From Persebacter sp051009035 (GTDB lineage Bacteria; Pseudomonadota; Gammaproteobacteria; Tethybacterales; Persebacteraceae), in assembly GCA_051009035.1 (NCBI GenBank), contig JBPCWY010000142.1, forward strand, positions 1-6,444: a stretch of 6,444 nucleotides of DNA. The letters run 5' to 3'. Made by a program: the position numbers and the translations under genes. The notes beneath the pieces were generated by a model. The model was given only the letters and a program-made list of their open reading frames with translations, ran no database searches and was not told where the DNA came from. Shown piece after piece: positions 1-5,181 of this stretch; the stretch's first letter is position 1; every line of letters begins with the position of its first letter.

Positions 1-11
1 GCGGAAAATCC

Positions 12-34
12 CGCGTTTTAAGTTAAAATACGCG
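12..34 (+). promoter_or_regulatory. Candidate promoter / dyad just upstream of tRNA-Lys
   Basis: TAAAAT at 24-29 resembles a sigma70 -10 box. It would place transcription start at about position 36, which is the first base of the tRNA. No -35 hexamer is recognisable at the expected distance, which falls at the window edge. The same stretch contains a near-palindrome: CGCG at 12-15, TTTTAA-G-TTAAAA at 16-28, two unpaired bases, then CGCG at 31-34. A shorter possible hairpin, GCGG (1-4) with CCGC (11-14) followed by GTTTT, could be the end of an upstream terminator cut by the window start. The promoter could equally lie outside the window. Confidence 0.3.
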
Positions 35-35
35 C

Positions 36-108
36 GGGTCGTTAGCTCAGTTGGTAGAGCAGCGGACTTTTAATCCGTTGGTCCAGGGTTCGAGCCCCTG
101 ACGGCCTA
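36..108 (+). tRNA. tRNA-Lys, anticodon UUU
   Basis: This is a complete 73-nt cloverleaf. The acceptor arm is 36-42 with 101-107, the D-stem GCTC/GAGC is 45-48 with 57-60, the anticodon stem GCGGA/TCCGT is 62-66 with 74-78, the loop CTTTTAA is 67-73, the T-stem CAGGG/CCCTG is 84-88 with 96-100, and the discriminator is A108. The anticodon TTT (69-71) reads AAA and AAG, which suits the heavy AAA bias of the neighbouring genes. The 5' half closely resembles E. coli tRNA-Lys. Two oddities are visible. The acceptor stem carries G-U wobbles at the first and fourth pairs (G36-T107 and T39-G104). The 3' CCA is not encoded, as the bases after the discriminator are CCG, so a CCA-adding enzyme would be needed. 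The rhodanese gene begins 27 nt downstream on the same strand. Confidence 0.97.
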
Positions 109-135
109 CCGTATATTTGCCACAGGAAAAACGCC

Positions 136-585
136 ATGACTGCCATGTCCCCAAAAGAATGCCTCGCCGCGGCGGATGCGCGGCGGCGCGATATGAACCT
201 CTCTTACGCCGGGGCGCTGCCGCCGCCGGAAGCGCACGCCGTCTTGCGCGCCGATGCGCGGGCGGTTTTGGTGGATGTGCGCACCGAACCCGAATTGTTG
301 TATGTCGGGCGCGTGCCGGAATCGGTGCATGTGGAATGGCAGATTTTTCCCGATATGGCGATTAACCCCGATTTTTGCGCGCGAATTGCGCAGCATGCCG
401 GCAAACCGCTTTTGTTTATCTGCCGCAGCGGAGTCCGCTCGCACCACGCCGCCGCCGCCGCCGCCGCCGCCGGGCACTTGGCGTATAATGTTTTGGAAGG
501 TTTTGAAGGCGATTTGGACGGCGGCGGACACCGCAACCGGGTTAACGGCTGGCGTTTTCATGGCTTGCCGTGGGTGCAATCTTAA
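136..585 (+). CDS. Single-domain rhodanese-like sulfurtransferase
   Basis: The 149-residue protein has one rhodanese domain filling most of its length. Visible hallmarks are LVDVRTEPE (45-53), in which DVR is the usual second-strand motif, and the active-site loop CRSGVRS (96-102), with Cys96 as the expected persulfide carrier. A C-terminal VLEGFEGDLD block (119-128) and NGWRFHGLPW (137-146) are typical of a proteobacterial subgroup. Such proteins move sulfane sulfur from a donor to an acceptor, probably in the cytoplasm; no signal peptide is seen. The specific substrate is unknown. The helix after the active-site loop is a run of eight alanines (105-112) encoded by a pure GCC repeat. The start is supported by AGGAA at 124-128, 7 nt before the ATG; a second in-frame ATG lies at 145. 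The 3' end overlaps pepP by 16 nt, implying an operon. Confidence 0.87.
   Translation: MTAMSPKECLAAADARRRDMNLSYAGALPPPEAHAVLRADARAVLVDVRTEPELLYVGRVPESVHVEWQIFPDMAINPDFCARIAQHAGKPLLFICRSGVRSHHAAAAAAAAGHLAYNVLEGFEGDLDGGGHRNRVNGWRFHGLPWVQS
448..471 (+). repeat. (GCC)8 trinucleotide repeat inside the rhodanese gene
   Basis: Eight uninterrupted GCC codons encode Ala105-Ala112, immediately after the active-site loop CRSGVRS and two histidines. Tract-length changes by slippage would stay in frame and lengthen or shorten the helix that supports the catalytic loop. Confidence 0.95.
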
Positions 586-1895
586 CTCCGCAAATCCCGC
601 CCGCAGTTTTTCGCCGCCGCCGCGAAACCCTTGCGCGCAAAATCGGAAACGGCGCGCTGGTTTTAACCGCCGCATCGGTTAAAACCAAAAGCCGCGACTG
701 CGCGCATCCGTATTCGCCGGACAGATATTTATATTATTTTTGCGGTTTTACCGAGCCGCAATGCGCGCTTTTGATGGACGCGCAAAACGGGCGCATTCGC
801 CGTGAAATCTTGCTTTGCCGTCCGCGCGACAAAAACGCGGAACAATGGGAAGGCGAAAGGGCGGGTCCGTTGCGCGCCCGCCGCCGTTTACAAATCGCTG
901 AAAGCGGCGATATTGCGGAGTTTGATTCTTGTTTGGAAGAATTGTTAAACAAACGCGCCGCCGTTTATTGCCTGCCCGGCGCGGACGCCGTTTTGGATAA
1001 AAAATTATCCGCCGCCGCGCGATTGCGCCGATTGCAAAACCGCGCGGGCGGCGGGGCGTTGCGCGCGATTTGCGATGTCTCGGCGCATGCGGACGATATG
1101 CGCACAATTAAAGACGGGGAAGAAATTGCCCTCTTGCGGCGGGCGGCGGAAACCACCGCCGCCGGACACCGCGCCGCTATGCGGGCGGCGGCGCTAGCCA
1201 AAACGGAATATGAAATAGAAGCCGCGCTCGTTTCCGCCTTTCGCGCCGCCAATGCAACCCATGCTTTTTCGCCGATTGTCGCGGCGGGCGAAAACGCCTG
1301 CACTTTGCATTACGGCGCAAACAGCGGGCGCGTCTTTAACCGCGATTTAGTTTTGCTTGACGCGGGGGCGGAATGCGGGTTTTACGCCGGAGATATGTCG
1401 CGCACTTTTCCGGCGGGCGGAAAATTTTCTCCCGCGCAGGCGGCGGTTTATGACACGGTCCTAACCGCGCAACGGCGCGCGCTTGCCGCCGTGCGCGCGG
1501 GTGCGAGATGGAGCGCGGTGGAAGACGCGGCGGCGCGCGCGATTTGCCGGGGGTTGGCGCGTTTGGGAATTTGCAAAGGAAACGCAAAAACAATTTTCGC
1601 CAAAAAACAATACCGGCGTTTTTACATGCACCGCATCGGGCATTTTATCGGTTTGGATGTGCATGATACGGGAAGCATGCGCGAGGCGGACGGCAAGCCG
1701 CGCATTTTGCGCACCGGAATGACGCTGACCGTGGAACCGGGATTGTATATTCCGCGCGCCGAAGATATTCCGCCGCCATACCGCGGCATCGGCGTCCGCA
1801 TAGAAGACGCCGTCGCCGTCCGTCCCGGCGGATATGAATTACTCGCCGAAGCGCCAAAAACGCGGGCGGAAATTGAATCATGGATGCGCGGTTAA
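570..1895 (+). CDS. pepP: Xaa-Pro aminopeptidase P
   Basis: This 441-residue M24B metallopeptidase, about the size of E. coli PepP, removes N-terminal residues that precede proline. The N-terminal domain starts with the family motif QIPP (8-11) followed by an arginine run. The C-terminal pita-bread domain has the full dinuclear metal site: Asp264 (LLDAG), Asp275 (AGDMSRTFP), His358 (MHRIGHFIG), Glu389 (TVEPGLYIP) and Glu412 (VRIEDAV). The supporting residues His247, His354, His365 and Arg410 are also present. It therefore looks catalytically intact and cytoplasmic. The start is a GTG at 570 inside the rhodanese gene, the only usable start that keeps the family N-terminus; no clear ribosome-binding site precedes it, which suggests translational coupling. 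It overlaps the rhodanese gene by 16 nt and ubiH by another 16 nt. Confidence 0.95.
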   Translation: MGAILTPQIPPAVFRRRRETLARKIGNGALVLTAASVKTKSRDCAHPYSPDRYLYYFCGFTEPQCALLMDAQNGRIRREILLCRPRDKNAEQWEGERAGPLRARRRLQIAESGDIAEFDSCLEELLNKRAAVYCLPGADAVLDKKLSAAARLRRLQNRAGGGALRAICDVSAHADDMRTIKDGEEIALLRRAAETTAAGHRAAMRAAALAKTEYEIEAALVSAFRAANATHAFSPIVAAGENACTLHYGANSGRVFNRDLVLLDAGAECGFYAGDMSRTFPAGGKFSPAQAAVYDTVLTAQRRALAAVRAGARWSAVEDAAARAICRGLARLGICKGNAKTIFAKKQYRRFYMHRIGHFIGLDVHDTGSMREADGKPRILRTGMTLTVEPGLYIPRAEDIPPPYRGIGVRIEDAVAVRPGGYELLAEAPKTRAEIESWMRG

Positions 1896-2983
1896 TTTGC
1901 GTTGTCGGCGGCGGAATCAGCGGACTCGCTTTCGCCGCGTTGCATGAAAAAAACGGCGGCAAAACGCTGGTGTTGGAGCGGCAAAATCCCGCCGAAGGCG
2001 AAGACGGCAAATCGGTCGTTGTCAATTCCGCGGCGGTTAAAATTCTCCAAGACGCGGGGGCGCAAGCGGACGGCGCGCCGTTGGAAACCGTCCGGGTTAA
2101 TTTCCAAAACGCGCCGGGCGGCATGACTATCCGCGGCGGCGTTTTGGGGCGGGGCATTGCGCACCGCGCCGTCCATCAACAATTGGCGGCGGGTTTGGGC
2201 GGTTCGTTTTGCGCCCCGGCAAAAGTCATTTCTATTTCGCAAAATAAAAATGCGGCGCAAATTATCTATCAAACCGAAAACGGCGTGCAAGAAACGGAAG
2301 CGGCGGCGGCGCTCGTCGCCTGCGAGCTTCCCCAAACGCCGCCGCCGTTTGCCGCGCGCGCGCTGGATTGCCGCCAAACGATAATCAGTTTTTCCGCGCA
2401 AGCGCGCAATTTTCCGCACGCCAGCGCGGTGGAGTGTTTTACGCAAGACGGCATCGCGGCAATCGTGCCGCGCGCGGACGCAAAAATCGGAATTATTTTA
2501 TGCGCGGCGGACGCGGCGGCGGGGCGGCTTTCGGCGTTGGAAGACGATGCGTTAATGCGGCGGCTCAACGATATTTTCGGCGGTGAGTTTGGCATACATT
2601 CGCCTTCGCCGCGATATATTTACGCGCCGCGCATTCGCCATGTTTCGCCGCTCGCCGATGGAAAAATTGCGCTGTTGGGCGCGGGCGCGACGATGCTGCA
2701 TCCGGCGGGCGCGCAAGGATTAAACATGGGTTTGGCGGACGCAAAAACTTTGGCGGCGTTTTTGGCAAACGGCGAAAACATTGAAAACGCGCTGGCAAAA
2801 TACGCGCGCCGCCGCGCCCCCGCGCACTTGCGATTGTTGGCGGCGACCGGCATGCTGGCAGCGGGCGGGCATTTGCGTCAGTTGCCTTTCCGCCTGCTCG
2901 GCGGCATGGCGGCGGCGGCGTTATCGGCGGCGGCTTTTCCCCGCCAAAAAAAGTTTGCGGAATTTTTGGCGGGCGAAAAATAA
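1880..2983 (+). CDS. ubiH: UbiH/VisC-family FAD-dependent monooxygenase (ubiquinone hydroxylase)
   Basis: The 367-residue protein belongs to the UbiH/UbiF/VisC flavin monooxygenases, which hydroxylate the ubiquinone ring at the inner membrane. The Rossmann motif VVGGGISG is at 8-15, an acidic strand end (VLER) at 31-34, and the C-terminal FAD block HPAGAQGLNMGLAD at 274-287, matching E. coli UbiH HPIAGQGFNLG. The place behind pepP is that of E. coli ubiH. Several features diverge. It is about 25 residues shorter than E. coli UbiH. The usual central ADG..S motif reads ACELPQT (147-153). The GNAA/GDAA step is GAGA (267-270). The expected early DGR is DGK (42-44). It could act on C6 like UbiH, act on another ring position, or have altered activity. 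The ATG at 1880 lies within pepP (16-nt overlap) and a terminator follows. No ubiI partner follows here. Confidence 0.85.
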   Translation: MDARLICVVGGGISGLAFAALHEKNGGKTLVLERQNPAEGEDGKSVVVNSAAVKILQDAGAQADGAPLETVRVNFQNAPGGMTIRGGVLGRGIAHRAVHQQLAAGLGGSFCAPAKVISISQNKNAAQIIYQTENGVQETEAAAALVACELPQTPPPFAARALDCRQTIISFSAQARNFPHASAVECFTQDGIAAIVPRADAKIGIILCAADAAAGRLSALEDDALMRRLNDIFGGEFGIHSPSPRYIYAPRIRHVSPLADGKIALLGAGATMLHPAGAQGLNMGLADAKTLAAFLANGENIENALAKYARRRAPAHLRLLAATGMLAAGGHLRQLPFRLLGGMAAAALSAAAFPRQKKFAEFLAGEK

Positions 2984-2991
2984 TAAATTAT

Positions 2992-3015
2992 GCGGAAAAA
3001 TTTATTCCGTTTTTT
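2992..3015 (+). terminator. Intrinsic terminator of the rhodanese-pepP-ubiH unit
   Basis: The stem GCGGAA (2992-2997) pairs with TTCCGT (3005-3010), including one closing G-U pair, around a 7-nt loop. The run of six T residues is 3010-3015. It begins 9 nt after the ubiH stop codon, as expected for the end of the left-hand operon. Confidence 0.8.
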
Positions 3016-3100
3016 ACCGATTACATGCCGCGGTAAATTTCGGCGCGCGTTTGGCTTCTAATAAATACGCGGCGAGGGGGTTTTTTATAATTGAGAGTAT

Positions 3101-3123
3101 TAAAAATTTCCGCAAAGCGGAAA
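3101..3123 (-). terminator. Intrinsic terminator for the tldE-flavoprotein unit
   Basis: TTTCCGC (3107-3113) and GCGGAAA (3117-3123) form a perfect 7-bp hairpin with a 3-nt loop. Read on the minus strand it is followed directly by TTTTTA (3106-3101), a typical U-tract. It lies about 90 nt beyond the flavoprotein stop codon, so the transcript would carry a short 3' UTR containing the 3168-3187 hairpin. Confidence 0.65.
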
Positions 3124-3167
3124 CGGCGGCGCAAATAAAAATAAGGCGGCTTGCGCCGTCGGTCCGG

Positions 3168-3187
3168 ATTTTCGCCTGCGCGAAAAT
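3168..3187. repeat. Perfect inverted repeat in the convergent intergenic region
   Basis: ATTTTCGC (3168-3175) and GCGAAAAT (3180-3187) form an 8-bp stem around the loop CTGC. Neither strand has a T-run after it, so it is not a standard terminator. It lies in the predicted 3' UTR of the minus-strand operon and could stabilise that mRNA end. A separate 10-bp palindrome, TAACATGTTA, follows at 3187-3196. Function is unknown. Confidence 0.6.
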
Positions 3188-3212
3188 AACATGTTAAGAT
3201 TAAATTTTTTAT

Positions 3213-3827
3213 TTAAGCCGGACGCGCCAGCGAAATAAATTCGCCCAGTTTGGCGTAGTTTCCGGCGGACAAGCGCGCTATTGGATTTACTTTTTTCGCG
3301 GAAATAACGGCGCGTCCTTTCGCGTCTTTTTCCATGGCGGAATCGGCGGCGTATAATAATTTAATCTCGCCTAATATTAATTTTTGGTTGTCGTTTTCGT
3401 CCAGCGCAATTTCTTTATGCAAAACGCAAAACATCGCCAGCGGCGCGCATGCAATTCTTACCGATTCGCCGAACGATTCCGTTTTAATATTTAACCGCGC
3501 CGTTTCCGATTCGCCGTAGGGCATGCCCGCCGAGCTTTCGTTTAAATCCGGCAACTGCGCGGCGGCGGCGATGTGAATCGTAAAACGCCCGCGCGCGCGA
3601 ATGTTGCGCAGCGTGTCTTTGGGCGTTTTGCCGTCCGGCTTGCGGGACATGGAAATGCCGACAAGCGGGGGCGCGGAACATAACGCGTTAAAATACGAAA
3701 AGGGCGCGAGGTTATATCCGCCTTCGTCGTTTTCGGTTAAAATCCATGCAACCGGGCGGGGAATCACCGTTTGCGTCATCCAATGATAGCGCGCCTCCGG
3801 GCTTTGCGCCGCCAAGTCAAGTATCAT
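3213..3827 (-). CDS. Flavin reductase-like FMN-binding split-barrel protein
   Basis: This 204-residue protein matches the flavin reductase/DIM6-NTAB family (COG1853 type). Hallmarks are VIPRPVAW (21-28), NLAPFSYFN (39-47) followed by PPLVGIS (53-59), KDTLRNI (70-76), and a C-terminal NPIARLSAGNYAKLGE stretch (181-196). Members bind FMN as dimers and often reduce flavin with NAD(P)H or act as small FMN oxidoreductases; the substrate here cannot be assigned. I chose the ATG at 3827 over one 45 nt upstream for two reasons. It makes a 4-nt ATGA overlap with the tldE stop, and its N-terminus (MILDLAAQ) fits the family start, whereas the upstream 15 residues look like read-through of the tldE frame. 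No membrane segment or signal peptide is evident. It is translationally coupled to tldE, an uncommon partner, so a joint role is possible but unproven. Confidence 0.87.
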   Translation of the reverse strand: MILDLAAQSPEARYHWMTQTVIPRPVAWILTENDEGGYNLAPFSYFNALCSAPPLVGISMSRKPDGKTPKDTLRNIRARGRFTIHIAAAAQLPDLNESSAGMPYGESETARLNIKTESFGESVRIACAPLAMFCVLHKEIALDENDNQKLILGEIKLLYAADSAMEKDAKGRAVISAKKVNPIARLSAGNYAKLGEFISLARPA

Positions 3828-5161
3828 CCGCCGCCGCCCAGCATTAAATCCGGAATCAAAATAGAACCGCACTGCGCCAAACCGCGCCGCATGACATCGT
3901 CGCCCAACGCTTCAATATTCGGCAGCATCTGCAACAAATTTCCCGCGATAGTCGCTTCCGAAACGGGGTGGACGATTTCGCCGTTTTCCGCCCAAAAACC
4001 CGCCGCGCCGCGCGAATAATCGCCGGTGACCGGGTTGATTCCCTGCCCCATTAAATCGGTGACGACCAGCCCCGCGCCGAGCATTTTCATTAATTCCGCA
4101 AGCGGCAATGTTTTGCCGCGCACTTCCAAATTGTGCGCGCCGCCCGCGTTGGCGGTGGTTTGCGTCCCGAGACGGCGCGCGGTATATGCGGAAAGAAAAC
4201 GCCCGCGCCAAACGCCGTTTTCTACAATCATGCGTTCCGCCGTCGCCGCGCCTTCGTCGTCAAACGCGGCGCTGCGCATTTCGCCGGGCAAGTGCGGGCG
4301 TTCCACAATATTGAGATGCGGCGCGCATATTTGTTCGTTTAATTTTTCCAGCAACCACGAAGTTTTGCGGTATAACGCGCCGCCGGACGCCGCGCCGACC
4401 AAGTGGTAAATTAGCGAATGGGAAGCGGGCGCTAAAAACAAAACATTGGCGCGGCAGCTGCGGATTTTTTTTGCGCCGAGCCGTTTTGCGGCGAATTCTC
4501 CGGCTTTTTTTCCGGTGGCGGCGGCGGGCGGGAGCAGCGAAAATTGGCGGCGCGTTTCGCTCCAGCCGTCCCGCTCCATTTGCCCGTCTTTTTCGGCGAT
4601 GGCTTGGCAGCTCATGGAATACGATGTGGAGGATTCGGCGGCGCAAAATCCGTGGCTGTTGGCGTAGGCGCTTTGCGCCGCGCCGGACGAAAATGCCGCC
4701 TCGCTTTTTTCGGGGCAAACGGAGGGATGCGCCGCGCGCGCGCTTTCTTCGCATTCGCGGGCGAGCAAAAACGCTTCATCCGCCGAAATCGCGCGCGGGT
4801 GGTAAAGCGACAAATCGGGAAATTCGGACGCCATCGTCTCCTTGTCGGCAAGTCCGGCGCACGGGTCGGCGGCGGCGGCGCGGGCGATAACGAGCGCTTT
4901 TTCCACCGCGGTTTTCAGGGCGGCGGGGCGCAATTCGCCCACGCTTGCCGCGCCTTCGCCGCCTTTTGCATACACGGTGACGGAGATTCCCTGTTCGCGG
5001 CTCATGTGCGCGCCGTCCATTTTACCGCCGCGCGTTTCCACTTCCATGCCGCCGCTTTCAAAGGCGGCGGCTTCGGCGGCGTCCGCGCCGTTTTGGACGG
5101 CAAGCCGCACCGCATCGGCGGCGGCGGATTTAAGCGCGTCAATATCGCATAAAAATTCCAT
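3824..5161 (-). CDS. pmbA: TldE/PmbA, TldD-TldE protease subunit
   Basis: The 445-residue protein is close in length and sequence to E. coli PmbA (TldE, about 450 residues). Landmarks are DPCAGLADKE (99-108), NSHG (168-171), LVGAASGGALYRK (254-266), the signature MGQG (371-374), GDYSRGAAGFW (380-390) and HPVSEATIAGN (398-408). It has no HExxxH zinc motif, which marks it as TldE rather than the catalytic TldD. In E. coli the pair forms a cytoplasmic metalloprotease that degrades unfolded peptides, matures microcin B17 and affects CcdA turnover. tldD is not in this window. The ATG at 5161 gives the normal N-terminal helix. No Shine-Dalgarno precedes it, and the predicted transcription start coincides with the ATG, so the mRNA may be leaderless. 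The stop TGA overlaps the start of the flavoprotein gene. Confidence 0.93.
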   Translation of the reverse strand: MEFLCDIDALKSAAADAVRLAVQNGADAAEAAAFESGGMEVETRGGKMDGAHMSREQGISVTVYAKGGEGAASVGELRPAALKTAVEKALVIARAAAADPCAGLADKETMASEFPDLSLYHPRAISADEAFLLARECEESARAAHPSVCPEKSEAAFSSGAAQSAYANSHGFCAAESSTSYSMSCQAIAEKDGQMERDGWSETRRQFSLLPPAAATGKKAGEFAAKRLGAKKIRSCRANVLFLAPASHSLIYHLVGAASGGALYRKTSWLLEKLNEQICAPHLNIVERPHLPGEMRSAAFDDEGAATAERMIVENGVWRGRFLSAYTARRLGTQTTANAGGAHNLEVRGKTLPLAELMKMLGAGLVVTDLMGQGINPVTGDYSRGAAGFWAENGEIVHPVSEATIAGNLLQMLPNIEALGDDVMRRGLAQCGSILIPDLMLGGGG

Positions 5162-5167
5162 AATGTA

Positions 5168-5175
5168 ATTATAAT
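5168..5175. promoter_or_regulatory. Palindromic shared -10 element for divergent tldE and thyA
   Basis: ATTATAAT is a perfect palindrome. On the + strand it contains TATAAT at 5170-5175; on the - strand it contains TATAAT at 5173-5168. The last -10 base is followed by exactly 6 nt before the A of the thyA ATG at 5182, and by exactly 6 nt before the A of the tldE ATG at 5161. A start seven bases past the -10 would therefore put +1 on each initiation codon. Neither side has a Shine-Dalgarno sequence. No good -35 box is visible on either side; the best minus-side match is 3 of 6. Sharing of symmetric -10 elements by divergent bacterial promoters is known in general; this instance is inferred. 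Confidence 0.55.
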
Positions 5176-5181
5176 GGCATG

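Noticed and set aside
106..675. 189-codon - strand frame opposite the rhodanese gene
   Set aside because: Its poly-glycine run is just the complement of the (GCC)8 repeat, and it overlaps the tRNA 3' end; it is a shadow frame.
1892..2446. 184-codon open frame on the - strand opposite ubiH
   Set aside because: It is a shadow of ubiH with arginine-rich low-complexity composition and no domain signal.
3086..3091. TATAAT on the + strand in the convergent intergenic region
   Set aside because: It has no convincing -35 box, and a transcript from it would run antisense into the flavoprotein 3' end with no gene to serve. It is kept only as a note.
3187..3196. 10-bp palindrome TAACATGTTA as a regulator operator
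   Set aside because: It is located downstream of converging genes rather than near a promoter, and a 10-bp palindrome in AT-rich DNA can arise by chance.
2781..3197. 138-codon + frame running from within ubiH into the intergenic region
   Set aside because: Its first half is out-of-frame ubiH, it reads through the ubiH terminator hairpin, and no start signal or family motif is visible.
3825..3872. Upstream ATG at 3872 for the flavoprotein gene
   Set aside because: The extra 15 residues overlap tldE, do not match the family N-terminus, and the ATG at 3827 makes a standard ATGA overlap.
4544..5152. 202-codon open frame on the + strand opposite tldE
   Set aside because: It lies entirely antisense to the well-supported tldE gene, is rich in Gly/Ala/Arg/His from GC-rich complement codons, and shows no known family motif.
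5179..5181. ATG at 5179 as the thyA start
   Set aside because: It is in frame and possible, but MRQYL from 5182 matches the usual ThyA start and the predicted +1. The difference is one residue.
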